A stretch of 64,000 bases of DNA from Cytobacillus purgationiresistens (GCF_030813235.1 NZ_JAUSUB010000012.1:1-64000), one strand, 5' to 3'; shown: positions 27,741 through 37,489, counted from the stretch's first letter. Numbers and translations: made by a program. Notes: a model not told the origin generated them from the letters alone.

Positions 27741-29663
27741 TCAATTCGCTGCAACAGGCAAGACTGCTTGCACTTGATGGTTCACATCATTAGAATTCGA
27801 TTCATCCATCAGCAAATGAATCTCCCCTTTATCCTCGTGCGTTCTAATGAGTCGTCCAATGCCTTGACGCAAACGAAGCAGCATATACGGCATGTCCACT
27901 TCTTTAAACGGATTGGATGCTCCTTCTCTTTTAGCAGTAAAGACCGGATCATTCGGCGGGAATGGGAGGGAGAAGATAATCACATTTTCTAATGATCTCC
28001 CTGGTATATCCAGACCTTCCCATAAGTTCACTGAACAAAGAATGGATTGCTCTTCATTTTGAAAATTTGAAACTAGCGTACTTATTTCTGCTTCCCCTTC
28101 AAAAAACATCGGCCAATCCACTTTACCTTCACTAAAGTGCTTAAACGCATGCAAATCTTGTTTTGTATTAAAAAGAACAAGCGCTCTTCCTTCAGATTCC
28201 TTTATCTTGAGGAGAGTGTAATTCATTTTTTCAGACAATGCATCAGCAGTGAAAGTTGGTGTCTCTATTTTCATATTTTCTTCATAATCAAATGGAGACT
28301 CTACTGAAAAGGACAGATAATCTTTAATACCAAGGCTATTTGCCATATAATCGAATGATTTATTCTCTGAAAGTGTCGCTGAAGAAAATACAAACGGCAT
28401 ATTTTGAGAAAATACTTCATCCTTCATAATATCTTCTACCATTCTTGGCATAATCACTAATGTTCTTTCACCTTGATGGTCTTCAAACCAGATAATGCCT
28501 TTAAGATCTTTAACAAACAACGATAGCGAATAAGAGATTTGCTCGAGATATTCTTCTACTACTTTTAAATCGTATTCATTAATTGTGTACATTTCACTTT
28601 CAAAAACCAGTTCTTCTTCTAAATCATTAATTAAAGATTGCAGCTTTCTGCCCTCGGCTAATAGGTCAGCTGTTTTATGAATTGTTTTCTTCTCAGAAAC
28701 GGAGTCATCAGCAGTTGACATCGTTAATGAAAGGAAAAATTGCTCATTTTGATAAATAGCGTCTTCAATGAGATTCAGCGTTTTTTCCCGCACATCATTT
28801 GCCATTAATCTTGTTAGAAGCGCTTCTAGTATTTGCTCAGAGAAGCGATACGTTAATGCCTTTTGAGATGCGTATTCAAGCAAGTGTCCTTCATCAAAAA
28901 CTACGTTCGAAGCTTCAGGCAGCAATGGAAGCTGGCCTTCTCGCTTGCGTGATTCCTTCGTCCAAATGTGCTCCATATAAAAATCATGAGAGCAGATGAT
29001 GAGGTCTGTCGCATTTCGGTAAAAATCTCTGTGTAAGGTCTGACCACAACGATGACGCTTCTCACATGTAAAGCAATCCTGAAGGGAATCCCAGCCAACA
29101 TTTGCCCATTTATCATCCGTTAATTCCGGGTAATCCTTACGATCACCATAAGGAGCAAACTTTTGCATTGAAGAGCCTGTTTCTACAAAATCGGGAAGCT
29201 CGTCATGTACAATATGATAATCTTCATCCGAATCAGGTCCCGAGATGATTTTATCAAGCTTATTTAAACAAAGATATTGCTGACGTGATTTTGCTAATCT
29301 TACATCTATATTTAAATCCAGCGCTTTCTCAAGCTTAGCGATATCGCCTTCTTTTTTTACAAGCTGTTCAATTAGTGTCTCATCCGCACAGGCGATGATT
29401 GCTGGTTTATTTACATAACGTGCATAGCATAGCGCATACAATAAATACACGATTGTTTTGCCCGTACCTACTCCAGCTTCGGCAAAGATGACTTTTTTGT
29501 CTTTATAAGCTTTTTCTAATTGGAAGGCCATAAAAATTTGTTCATCGCGAATTTCAAAGCCAGCTTCAGGTAATATATCGTAGAATACATCCCCGATCCA
29601 CTCGCTAAACTTTTCATAAAATGATTCATTTTTCGATACTGCAAATGGCATACGGTTTTGCAT
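27741..29663 (-). CDS. ypvA: DinG/XPD-family ATP-dependent helicase
   Basis: 640 aa SF2 helicase. Walker A is EAGVGTGKT near residue 62, Walker B is VFDEGH near residue 250, and motif VI is the LRQGIGRLIRT segment near residue 605. A four-cysteine Fe-S set (C of YLCLNK and CFTCEKRHRC) lies between them, as in XPD-type enzymes. No exonuclease domain is present, unlike dinG further along. Probably 5'-3' DNA unwinding in repair. SD GGAGGGG. Confidence 0.9.
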   Translation of the reverse strand: MQNRMPFAVSKNESFYEKFSEWIGDVFYDILPEAGFEIRDEQIFMAFQLEKAYKDKKVIFAEAGVGTGKTIVYLLYALCYARYVNKPAIIACADETLIEQLVKKEGDIAKLEKALDLNIDVRLAKSRQQYLCLNKLDKIISGPDSDEDYHIVHDELPDFVETGSSMQKFAPYGDRKDYPELTDDKWANVGWDSLQDCFTCEKRHRCGQTLHRDFYRNATDLIICSHDFYMEHIWTKESRKREGQLPLLPEASNVVFDEGHLLEYASQKALTYRFSEQILEALLTRLMANDVREKTLNLIEDAIYQNEQFFLSLTMSTADDSVSEKKTIHKTADLLAEGRKLQSLINDLEEELVFESEMYTINEYDLKVVEEYLEQISYSLSLFVKDLKGIIWFEDHQGERTLVIMPRMVEDIMKDEVFSQNMPFVFSSATLSENKSFDYMANSLGIKDYLSFSVESPFDYEENMKIETPTFTADALSEKMNYTLLKIKESEGRALVLFNTKQDLHAFKHFSEGKVDWPMFFEGEAEISTLVSNFQNEEQSILCSVNLWEGLDIPGRSLENVIIFSLPFPPNDPVFTAKREGASNPFKEVDMPYMLLRLRQGIGRLIRTHEDKGEIHLLMDESNSNDVNHQVQAVLPVAAN

Positions 29664-29814
29664 GAAACCCCTCCGTCAAATCTATATTCATTATGAAATT
29701 TCGTCCATTTTATTTAAACAATACTGACTCATTTTATCGTAAAAATAGGAACTGTCAAGGATAAGGGAGCAAATAGTCCTCTGTCAGCTTAGATGTAGGT
29801 TATTCTCCCGCCAA

Positions 29815-29893
29815 TTTTAGTCACTCGACTGAGAGTTTTAGTCACTCTCTCGTCTTTTTAGTCGCTCGACCGAAAGTTTTAGTCACTCAATTC
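29815..29893. repeat. Intergenic array of 21-bp-period repeats
   Basis: Four units beginning TTTTAGTCRCTC at 29815, 29836, 29856 and 29877 (spacing 21, 20, 21), the first and third continuing CGACYGARAG. Not coding. The organisation, not the sequence, matches the 20-bp-period array at the start of the window. Confidence 0.85.
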
Positions 29894-29912
29894 ATTCCAT
29901 CTCTAAACAACG

Positions 29913-29949
29913 AAAAAATCGAAACCTCCACTCAATCGAGGTTTCGATT
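29913..29949 (-). terminator. Intrinsic terminator of the small gene at 30.0 kb
   Basis: Perfect 12-bp stem AATCGAAACCTC / GAGGTTTCGATT followed on the minus strand by a T-run. Confidence 0.88.
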
Positions 29950-29966
29950 TCTTATCACTGCTTGAT

Positions 29967-30134
29967 TCAGTTGGTTCGTGATAATGAAAATGATAATGCA
30001 TGCTGTATATCCTGTTGTGCAGCCTTTAATTGATCGAGTGCCACACTGGATAAATTTTGCTCATCCTTTACTGCTTCAATGGATCCATTTACTGCTTCCA
30101 TTATCTTATTAAAATCAATGTGTGCATCCTTCAT
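29967..30134 (-). CDS. Small conserved-type hypothetical protein
   Basis: 55 aa from the ATG at 30134, which has GGAGGTAG upstream; a longer frame lacks support. The protein is helical and amphipathic with many Asp, Gln and Ala residues, no membrane segment. It has its own SD and a strong terminator, so it is very likely expressed. Function not recognised. Confidence 0.7.
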   Translation of the reverse strand: MKDAHIDFNKIMEAVNGSIEAVKDEQNLSSVALDQLKAAQQDIQHALSFSLSRTN

Positions 30135-30228
30135 TGACACTACCTCCATGATACGATTCGATATATCTATTCTATTCAAGAAAGATGAATCTATACCTGC
30201 CATGTTGGAAATGAAGGATGATTATTAT

Positions 30229-31368
30229 TTATATATCGCGAGCGGGTCTCTTGCCCCAGTATTGATAATAGTCTGTTCTAATAAAGCCATTAAAGAGCTT
30301 ACGTTTCTTAGTTGCCTGTCTTCCGTAGACGGTTTCAAATTCTTCATCTGAAGTTAACATATAAATCGACCAGGTATCCAGGATTGAAAAGGCTTCACCC
30401 ATCTCTCTATACATATGTTGAACCGCCTTTTTATCACCCAGTCTTTCACCATAAGGCGGGTTGCCGATGATGACGCCGTTTTCTTTAGGCGTTGTAAAGT
30501 CTCTTACTTGCATTTGCTTAACTTTCACGAGGTCGCCGAGGCCCGCTTCAAATGCGTTTTCTTCAGCGATTTTTACCATGCGGTGATCAATATCCATACC
30601 CGTGATATCAAGCTCCTGGTCATAGTTTGCAAGCTCCTCAGCTTCCAGGCGAACATCTTCCCAAACTTGTTGGGGGATCCATTCCCATGACTCTGAAATG
30701 AATTCGCGATTGAAACCAGGTGCAATGTTTTGACCAATTAGCGCTGCTTCAATAGGAATCGTACCAGAACCGCAAAAAGGATCGACAAAAGGCTTGTTCG
30801 GCGTCCAATTTGTTAGCATAATAAGTGCAGCAGCCAATGTTTCTTTTAATGGCGCCTCACCTTGGCCGGTTCTATAGCCGCGTTTATGCAACCCGCTTCC
30901 GCTAGCATCAATTGTAATTGTAGCTATATCCTTCTGCAGAGCCACTTCAAGTTTAAAGAGCGGACCATTCTCTTCAAGCCAGCCAGAGATATGATAATGC
31001 TGTCTCATGCGCTCAACGATTGCTTTTTTTACGATTGCTTGACAATCTGATACACTGAATAACTTTGATTTAACTGACTTACCCGATACAGGAAATTCGG
31101 CATTTGCCGGTAGGAAATTTTCCCAAGGAAGCGCTTTTGTCTGCTCGAATAGTTCATCAAACGTAGTTGCCTTAAATTCCCCTACTTTGATCTTTATACG
31201 GTCAGCCGTCCTAAGCCACATATTACTTCGCACAATTGCCCTTTCATCACCTTGATAGGAGATTCTGCCATTTTCTACTTGACAATCATAGCCAAGTTCA
31301 CGCACTTCCTTTGCAACAAGTGCTTCCAACCCCATCGCAGAGGTAGCAATTAAATTATAGTTTGTCAT
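30229..31368 (-). CDS. ypsC: THUMP-domain 23S rRNA (guanine-N2) methyltransferase
   Basis: 379 aa from the ATG at 31368 (GGGTG upstream). The N-terminal THUMP domain (residues 1-155) is followed by a SAM-dependent methyltransferase with FVDPFCGSGT near residue 190 and the base-flipping motif NPPYGERLG near residue 300. It corresponds to B. subtilis YpsC and the N-terminal half of E. coli RlmL. It modifies rRNA. It lies beside rnpB. Confidence 0.92.
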   Translation of the reverse strand: MTNYNLIATSAMGLEALVAKEVRELGYDCQVENGRISYQGDERAIVRSNMWLRTADRIKIKVGEFKATTFDELFEQTKALPWENFLPANAEFPVSGKSVKSKLFSVSDCQAIVKKAIVERMRQHYHISGWLEENGPLFKLEVALQKDIATITIDASGSGLHKRGYRTGQGEAPLKETLAAALIMLTNWTPNKPFVDPFCGSGTIPIEAALIGQNIAPGFNREFISESWEWIPQQVWEDVRLEAEELANYDQELDITGMDIDHRMVKIAEENAFEAGLGDLVKVKQMQVRDFTTPKENGVIIGNPPYGERLGDKKAVQHMYREMGEAFSILDTWSIYMLTSDEEFETVYGRQATKKRKLFNGFIRTDYYQYWGKRPARDI

Positions 31369-31405
31369 CGTTTCACCCTTTTCCTTACTTCCCATGCATT
31401 ATATA

Positions 31406-31430
31406 AGAAAAGCTCTCCTGACAGGAGAGC
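31406..31430 (-). terminator. Intrinsic terminator of rnpB
   Basis: Stem GCTCTCCTG / CAGGAGAGC with a tight loop, then a T-run on the minus strand, just past the 3' end of the RNase P RNA. Confidence 0.88.
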
Positions 31431-31451
31431 CCTAGCTTCAATTACATTTTT

Positions 31452-31857
31452 ACATTAATATCGTCCTGTAAGCCATGTTTTGTCCTACGTACTGCAAACG
31501 ACTTACGTCTCGTACGAAGTGGTAATCATCTATCTACAGACAAAAATGCCTGTCCTTCCCTTCTGTTCAATTCCTCAGGGAAAGTGCCCCTACCATTATT
31601 TGGGTTTCTCGCTCGCGGGGTTTACCTCGTTCCACCCTATTCATTTCTGAATAGGCTCCGTCACTGTGGCACTTTTATAGGTATTCATACCTTATCGAAT
31701 GACTTAGGTATTTTCCCTGCCGTCAACCATATTTTCATACGGCTGCCCTAGCTTATGACTTCGCTAGGCACGAACACTACAAGCATCGCAGCCTGTGCGA
31801 GCATGGACTTTCCTCTACAATGCTTAAGCATTGCAGCGATTACCCGAACGTTATTAA
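31452..31857 (-). ncRNA. rnpB: RNase P RNA, Bacillus type B
   Basis: The minus strand carries the universal conserved blocks in order: GTTCGGGTAATCGC, GAGGAAAGTCCATGCTCGC, GTGCCTAGCGAAGTCATAAG, AAAGTGCCACAGTGACG, GTGGAACGAGGTAAACCCC, CGAGCGAGAAACCCAAA and ACAAAACATGGCTTACA. Length is about 405 nt, as for the B-type ribozyme. It cleaves 5' leaders from tRNA precursors. End points are within a few bases. Confidence 0.97.
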
Positions 31858-31870
31858 TGATACAACGAAT

Positions 31871-31899
31871 ATTATATGTAATCTTAAAGCGAATAGCAA
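31871..31899 (-). promoter_or_regulatory. rnpB promoter
   Basis: TTGCTA, 17 nt, TATAAT on the minus strand, ending about 14 nt before the mature 5' end. Confidence 0.8.
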
Positions 31900-31932
31900 T
31901 GGTTTTTTCTAATAAGTGTACAATTCTTTTTG

Positions 31933-32241
31933 TTAATCGTACAATTTATTGCCAAAAACATGCTTCTCCAGGTTGGACAAACGCTTTAAAATATCAAAAT
32001 TCGTTGTCCCAGCTGTTTGTGGTGCAGGAGCTGGCCGTTTAGGAGGCACATCCTCCAGCTGTTTCTTTAATTTCATGTTTTCTTGCTGAAGCTCATCGAT
32101 TTCTGCGTGCAGGGTTTCATAGTCTTTAATAATCAAGTCTAAATATTTGTCTACATCTTCTGGTTTATAACCACGCATTGCTGTTTTAAACTCTTTTTCT
32201 AAAATATCTTTTGCCGTCAATTTAATTTTATCGGATAGCAT
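31933..32241 (-). CDS. gpsB: Cell division/elongation coordinator GpsB
   Basis: 102 aa from the ATG at 32241 (SD GAGGTGAG; the GTG three codons earlier is part of it). DivIVA-like N-terminal coiled coil with the signature [13 protein letters not shown] near residues 24-36, a proline-rich linker (residues 66-75) and a C-terminal trimerisation helix. In Bacillus GpsB shuttles PBP1 (PonA, also in this window) between septum and lateral wall. Confidence 0.95.
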   Translation of the reverse strand: MLSDKIKLTAKDILEKEFKTAMRGYKPEDVDKYLDLIIKDYETLHAEIDELQQENMKLKKQLEDVPPKRPAPAPQTAGTTNFDILKRLSNLEKHVFGNKLYD

Positions 32242-32329
32242 AACACTCACCTCAGTATATCGCCACTCATACTCTTTATTTTTTCAAATAACAGTGCTTT
32301 TGTCAATTTTAACGCAAGGAATATTCTCT

Positions 32330-32893
32330 TTAAAATCCATTTTCACGTAATTGCTCTTCTTCCACTAATATTTGCAAATCATAAAAAGTAATTTGACGAA
32401 TGTCATAGTCATTTCTTTCTTGATACTTTTTTGCCACCTCATATAAATATTTAGGTGTCCCTTCTTTTTCACTATCATAGAACATGAGCAGCACATCACT
32501 CTTTGTCACAAAAAACTGGTTTTTCAGACGAAATTGATTAGGGCTTTCATATGGTTTCCTTGATACAGAATCAATAAAATCAGCTTGAGCTAATATCGAT
32601 TCATACCGTTCCTTGCTTTCATCCTTCCAGTTCGCTTCCTGCTCTAAAAATGGGGTAATGACACCAAGCTGTAAATGATCATACCCCTCTAGCTGTAGGT
32701 CAAATACAACCTCGGCTGCCCAAAGCTCAGTACCTTGCTGCCCGCTAATGATCACCCATTCTAACCCTTCATCCAGGAGAGCAATCAATTGATTTCTTAT
32801 CGCTTGTTTTATATAACCTACAGCTGGATGGTCATTTTTAAAAACACCGAGCTCATATGGTTTATACCCTGATACGATTGCAATATGCGCCAA
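32330..32893 (-). CDS. ypsA: YpsA, SLOG-superfamily protein
   Basis: 187 aa DUF1273 protein. The N-terminal SGYKPYELG and the [13 protein letters not shown] nucleotide-type loop near residue 48 match B. subtilis YpsA, which influences cell division. It is next to gpsB as in other Bacilli. Nucleotide-sugar or ADP-ribose-like ligand binding is inferred from the fold. Confidence 0.92.
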   Translation of the reverse strand: MAHIAIVSGYKPYELGVFKNDHPAVGYIKQAIRNQLIALLDEGLEWVIISGQQGTELWAAEVVFDLQLEGYDHLQLGVITPFLEQEANWKDESKERYESILAQADFIDSVSRKPYESPNQFRLKNQFFVTKSDVLLMFYDSEKEGTPKYLYEVAKKYQERNDYDIRQITFYDLQILVEEEQLRENGF

Positions 32894-33056
32894 AACTAAA
32901 ATACCCCTTTATTGTATAAATAACAAGTTTGTTTCATCCCTAAATATAATAGGTTTATTTTAACATATGAAAGAATGAAATCGAAATATTATCAAGGAAG
33001 TTTCAATAATATGCATAACGTGTAGCTATAATACTCATTCCTGCTAGGGACAAAAC

Positions 33057-33097
33057 AAAAAGACGACTCACAATTCAGCATGCTGAATGAGCCGTCC
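33057..33097 (-). terminator. Intrinsic terminator of cotD
   Basis: Stem GACGGCTCA / TGAGTCGTC with an internal TTCAGCATGCTGAA palindrome, ending in a T-run on the minus strand. Confidence 0.75.
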
Positions 33098-33148
33098 TCA
33101 ATCAAAGCCAAACAATTGGCTCAACATTCACTTATTCATTATTCATTA

Positions 33149-33505
33149 TTACCTTCCAAATCCTGGTCCACCAAAGCCTGGTCTTGGTCCAAAGCCCGGT
33201 CCACCGTAGCCCGGTCCACCAAAGCCTGGTCCGCCGAATCCCGGTCCGCCGTAGCCCGGTCCACCAAAGCCTGGTCCACCAAAGCCTCCTGGTCCTTCAG
33301 CAAATTGTTGATTCGTTACTTCTGTTGAACATGATTCTGTATGCGGGAAGAAATGCTCATGTTGGTAGTTGATATGATTTACATTTGTAGTATGACTAGG
33401 ATGGATATGTGGTACGATGACATTTTCGCAAGTATGATTTACACAACATTTTGTAGGATGAACAATCGGCGGGCATACATGTGTTTTTGGTCCGCAATGA
33501 CGCAT
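33149..33505 (-). CDS. cotD: CotD-like inner spore coat protein
   Basis: 118 aa. His- and Cys-rich N-terminal half (HVCPPIVHPTKCC, HTCENVIVPHIHPSHTT) as in CotD, then an extended C-terminal tail (residues 70-118) of Gly-Pro-Phe/Tyr-Gly repeats that is longer than I would expect in the B. subtilis protein. Structural protein of the spore coat made in the mother cell. SD AAAGGGG; a sigma-K-type promoter lies 40-70 nt upstream. Confidence 0.9.
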   Translation of the reverse strand: MRHCGPKTHVCPPIVHPTKCCVNHTCENVIVPHIHPSHTTNVNHINYQHEHFFPHTESCSTEVTNQQFAEGPGGFGGPGFGGPGYGGPGFGGPGFGGPGYGGPGFGPRPGFGGPGFGR

Positions 33506-33544
33506 AATAAAGATCCCCTTTCTCTAAGTTATTAGTTACATTAA

Positions 33545-33573
33545 TAAACTATGGAGAAAGAGGGCGTCTTGTA
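33545..33573 (-). promoter_or_regulatory. Sigma-K promoter of cotD
   Basis: On the minus strand TACA, exactly 16 nt, CATAGTTTA. This fits the sigma-K consensus (AC -35 and CATAnnnTA -10) and the late mother-cell expression expected of cotD. Confidence 0.75.
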
Positions 33574-33738
33574 CTAATTAAAACACCTATATTAAAACCC
33601 ATTTTTAAAAATCAAGATATCATTAATTGGCTGAGTAAGAATGTCTTCGAAGAAGTAGCCAATTTATAGAATCATGTTTAAGTGCATCTGCGCCTCTATT
33701 TTCTACGTTTTTAAGACTGGTTATTTGAATTGTTCTTG

Positions 33739-33843
33739 CTAAATAATAACCATTAAACTATAAAAACTGTCTTTCATTGTAGTCATAAGCACGGCAGTAA
33801 AAATAACGACGAAAAAAAACACATATAATATTGCTTTATACAT
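33739..33843 (-). CDS. Candidate 34-aa single-pass membrane peptide
   Basis: MYKAILYVFFFVVIF begins a hydrophobic helix, followed by a short polar tail ending in VII. The ATG is preceded by GTGGGGCT, a passable ribosome binding site. Within a 419-bp gap between cotD and mrfB. Such peptides are common in sporulating Bacilli, but nothing else supports it. Confidence 0.35.
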   Translation of the reverse strand: MYKAILYVFFFVVIFTAVLMTTMKDSFYSLMVII

Positions 33844-33924
33844 ATGAATCAGCCCCACTATTTTCAGTTCTTTATACCTCTTCCTTACATCAATTATTTT
33901 ACAAGGTATTTAGTCTGTATACAA

Positions 33925-35187
33925 CTAGGAAATAGTGGGTTTTTTAACCTGACTATCTATTTTTTTCAAAAGTCTGGCTCGTCTTTTATGAATACTTTCC
34001 AACAACAATGGATCCGTTACAGTTTCCTCCGCTGTCATTGTGTATGCTAACGCTTGATTTAAGTCTTTTTGACGGTGTTCATAAGCTTTTGCAAGTTCAA
34101 TGCTTGCTTCGAGTCTCAGTTTCTCTTCCCCCTGCTTTGCAACGGACTTCCATAATGGAATCGCTTCATCCCAATTCTTCTGCTTTTTATATTCAAAAGC
34201 TAAGGCATGCTTAGCTTTTATTGCGTCTGTATGATCGCCGTGAGATAGATGAGTAAAGCTATGCTTAGCAGCTTCAGATTCTCCAAGTGCAGCATACCAT
34301 CTTCCAGTCTCATATACTTCACGCGAGGTTTGATTAGCGTCTAGACCAAGGAGCTGAAATGATAAATGGGTATAAAGGCTAATCAATGACAGAATATCAA
34401 TCTCATTATGTTTGAGAATCCCCAGCATTCCTTCTGGGTTTCTCGTTTCAACAAAATCAAAGTAAATCATCGGGGCTAAAAACCCAGGGATATCACCTTG
34501 CCTTTCAATACCTAGCACTTCTTTTTCCACAATAGAAAGCTTTGTCCGCTCAAGTTTATGCTTCCACATTCGCCGAGACGCATGATATAAATCAAAATGG
34601 CCAAATGGAGGAAGCTTCGGTAAATGTTCCCTTATTAGGGTATGACGTGTTTTCACCTGCGGCCAGTCAAACGCTTTGCCATTATAAGTAACCATTGTCG
34701 TATAATCGACACTTTCCAAAAAGCTTTTGTATAGAGGGATTTCACCACCGGGATTCGGCAGGATATGTTGCTTTAATTTCACCTTTGAATCCGTGATGCT
34801 CGCATAGCCAAGTAAAAAAATAGTATTGCCAGCCCCACCGCCTAATCCAGTTGTTTCTGTATCAAAAAAGAAGAGGTCTTGAGGAGTATTTCCTTTAGAT
34901 GATAGCGGATGTTTTAAATCCGTTTCATTCCATGCCTCCACCGCTCTCTTTATTGCAGAGAAAGCATAATGTCCATGCATATCATCGAGGGAATATTCTT
35001 TTTCTCGTACTAAACAAAAGCTTTCATCCACATAATACGGCTTTACTCCCTCCTTCTCCCATATTTCCTGAAAGGGAAGCTCCCGTAGAGCCTCAGTCTC
35101 AGCCTTCGAATTTTCAGCAGGGATTGCTGCTTGAACCCCATGAACCATATGTGATTTTAGCCTGTTCAGTTTGTTTTTAATAGACAT
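33925..35187 (-). CDS. mrfB: MrfB, DEDD-type exonuclease-like mitomycin repair factor
   Basis: 420 aa from the ATG at 35187 (SD AGGTGAG). RNase H-like domain with FFDTETTGLGGGAGN near residue 110 and NEIDILSL further on, giving the DEDD metal site. A C-terminal TPR-like helical region starts near residue 285 (YETGRWYAALG). In B. subtilis YprB/MrfB acts with the helicase MrfA in excision of mitomycin adducts. It overlaps mrfA by 11 nt. Confidence 0.9.
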   Translation of the reverse strand: MSIKNKLNRLKSHMVHGVQAAIPAENSKAETEALRELPFQEIWEKEGVKPYYVDESFCLVREKEYSLDDMHGHYAFSAIKRAVEAWNETDLKHPLSSKGNTPQDLFFFDTETTGLGGGAGNTIFLLGYASITDSKVKLKQHILPNPGGEIPLYKSFLESVDYTTMVTYNGKAFDWPQVKTRHTLIREHLPKLPPFGHFDLYHASRRMWKHKLERTKLSIVEKEVLGIERQGDIPGFLAPMIYFDFVETRNPEGMLGILKHNEIDILSLISLYTHLSFQLLGLDANQTSREVYETGRWYAALGESEAAKHSFTHLSHGDHTDAIKAKHALAFEYKKQKNWDEAIPLWKSVAKQGEEKLRLEASIELAKAYEHRQKDLNQALAYTMTAEETVTDPLLLESIHKRRARLLKKIDSQVKKPTIS

Positions 35188-37462
35188 GCTGCTCACCTTT
35201 GTTTAATCCTGCTAAAATTTTTAGTACATCTCGTTTGGCAAAACCTGATGTAGTATCCGTGCCGATACAAGACGGACAGCCATTTTCACATTGACAACGG
35301 TTGATCATCGTCTTTGCTTCCTGCATAATTCTGTCTATGCCTTCATATACCTTCTCACTAAGTCCGACCCCACCTGGATACTTATCATAAAAGAAAATGG
35401 TCGGACGCTCATTGTGAACAGCTTTTACTTGAGGGATAACATGGACATCCGACGGATCACACATAACAAATAAAGGTACGATATGCTTTAACGCATGTGC
35501 CGTTCCAATCAGCCCTTGCTCTATTCGTTCCTGATTGAATTTCAGCTGATCCTCATTTAACGACAGCCATGCTGAACTTGTGTGCAGCTCTTCTTCTGGC
35601 AGTGTAATAGGACCTGAGCCGATATTCTCATGCGTCTCAAATTTAATCTTTTTAAAAATCGTTGCCATCGCCGTCACGCTCACATCGCCAAACCCGACTT
35701 CCCCAAGCATGCCGTGCTTTGATCTATCTTGTTCCAAAACCTTCAATTCAACCGCAAGATTTGCATCTGTATAGTAATCAACAGCTACCTCTCTTACGAA
35801 CGCCTTTTTTTCTTCCCAATCAAGAAGTTCTACTTGGTACTGAATGCCTTGATGCAAATAAATCGCCTCATCATGCAGAAGGGTCATTGCTGAGAAACGA
35901 TCCATTTCTCCAATCACCTTCACATTGGCTACATCCGATTGATCAATGATAACGACATTTTCCTGTGAAGCTGAGCGAAGACTGATGTTATGCGCGGGGA
36001 ACGCATCATTCATCCAGTAATATTTAGGTCCGTTCTGGTGCAGCACTCTTTCTTCCGTTAAGTACTCGAGGATTTCCTCGGTTGCAAACGTCCCAAAAGG
36101 TTCACCCGCTGTAAAGGGCAGCTCATAGGCAGCGCACTTCATATGATCGATCAATATAATTAAATTATCTGGATTGATTCTTGCTGTTTCTGGATTCTTA
36201 TTAAAGAAATAGTCAGGGTGCTGAATGATATATTGATCGAGCGGACTAGAGCTCGCCACCATAATAACCAATGATTCACTATGCCTCCTACCTGCTCTTC
36301 CTGCCTGCTGCCATGAGCTTGAGATGGTTCCTGGGTATCCAGTCATCATACATACCTGCAGCTGCCCGATATCAACGCCAAGCTCAAGTGCATTGGTGCT
36401 TACCACTCCATAAATTTCACCTGAGCGTAGTCCTTTTTCAATAGCACGCCTTTCAGTCGGCAAGTATCCCCCTCGATAGCCCCTTATCGCTTTTGGACCG
36501 AGCTTATGCTTTACTAGCTCTTGCAAATAAGTAAGAAGGATTTCCACTCTTACTCGGCTCTTTGCAAAGACAATCGTTTGAATTTTATTTTGGAGCATTT
36601 CAAGTGCTAAGCTTCTTACTTCCAAAGTAGCGCTTCTGCGAATGTTTAATGGCTTATTCACAATCGGCGGATTGTAAAACACAAAGTGCTTTCTTCCGCT
36701 TGGCGCACCGTTATTATCTATTAAACTCATTTTCTTTTCAGTCAATTTTTCCGCTAGTTCCAACGGGTTGGCTATGGTCGCAGATGTACAAATGAAAATC
36801 GGATCACTTCCATAGAAGCGACAGATTCTTCTCAATCGCCTTATGACATTAGCCACATGAGAGCCAAAAACGCCACGGTAAATATGCAATTCATCAATAA
36901 CGACATATTTAAGATTCTCAAATAAAGATACCCACTTTGTATGATGTGGCAGGATAGCCGAATGCAGCATATCGGGATTTGTCATAACGACATGCCCAGC
37001 TCTTCTTACCTTTTGTCTTATATTAGCCGGAGTATCACCATCGTAGGTATAACTGTTTATATCCAGTCCAGATTCTTCAATTATTTCGTTTAATTCCGCC
37101 TTCTGATCCTGTGCCAAGGCCTTCGTTGGAAACATATATAAAGCTCTTGCGTTGTGATCATTTACAATCGTCTGTAAAACAGGCAGATTATAACAAAGCG
37201 TTTTTCCCGAGGCAGTTGGTGTAACGGCCACGATACTCTCGCCAGAGGAAGCATGCTCAAAAGCCGACTTCTGATGGGTATAAAGCTGTGAAATACCGCG
37301 AGTCTGCAACGCTTCCTTCAATGCTGGATGAAGGTTCCTTGGCATATCTGCAGTTTTTGCTTCCTTCTCTTCAATCGTATGCCAATGGACAACATTTTCT
37401 TTGAAACGCTCTGATTTTTTTATCTCAGTAATCATCTCTTGCAAATTTTTTCGTACTTTCAA
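35177..37462 (-). CDS. mrfA: MrfA, DExH-box helicase with zinc-binding DUF1998 domain
   Basis: About 761 aa from a TTG at 37462 (GAGGTGAAGACT upstream; a GTG three codons earlier overlaps the SD). Walker A TPTASGKT, DExH box VIDELH, motif III TSATIANP and motif VI QQAGRAGRR are present. The C-terminal domain holds the zinc cysteines CQCENGCPSC. Homologue of B. subtilis YprA/MrfA, the 3'-5' helicase of the mitomycin repair pathway. A LexA-like box lies 28 nt upstream. Confidence 0.92.
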   Translation of the reverse strand: MKVRKNLQEMITEIKKSERFKENVVHWHTIEEKEAKTADMPRNLHPALKEALQTRGISQLYTHQKSAFEHASSGESIVAVTPTASGKTLCYNLPVLQTIVNDHNARALYMFPTKALAQDQKAELNEIIEESGLDINSYTYDGDTPANIRQKVRRAGHVVMTNPDMLHSAILPHHTKWVSLFENLKYVVIDELHIYRGVFGSHVANVIRRLRRICRFYGSDPIFICTSATIANPLELAEKLTEKKMSLIDNNGAPSGRKHFVFYNPPIVNKPLNIRRSATLEVRSLALEMLQNKIQTIVFAKSRVRVEILLTYLQELVKHKLGPKAIRGYRGGYLPTERRAIEKGLRSGEIYGVVSTNALELGVDIGQLQVCMMTGYPGTISSSWQQAGRAGRRHSESLVIMVASSSPLDQYIIQHPDYFFNKNPETARINPDNLIILIDHMKCAAYELPFTAGEPFGTFATEEILEYLTEERVLHQNGPKYYWMNDAFPAHNISLRSASQENVVIIDQSDVANVKVIGEMDRFSAMTLLHDEAIYLHQGIQYQVELLDWEEKKAFVREVAVDYYTDANLAVELKVLEQDRSKHGMLGEVGFGDVSVTAMATIFKKIKFETHENIGSGPITLPEEELHTSSAWLSLNEDQLKFNQERIEQGLIGTAHALKHIVPLFVMCDPSDVHVIPQVKAVHNERPTIFFYDKYPGGVGLSEKVYEGIDRIMQEAKTMINRCQCENGCPSCIGTDTTSGFAKRDVLKILAGLNKGEQHVY

Positions 37463-37489
37463 AGTCTTCACCTCATTCTTCTATTCTAG

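Noticed and set aside
33080..33372. Plus-strand frames rich in Ser-Trp or Val-His repeats
   Set aside because: Antisense shadows of the repetitive cotD tail.
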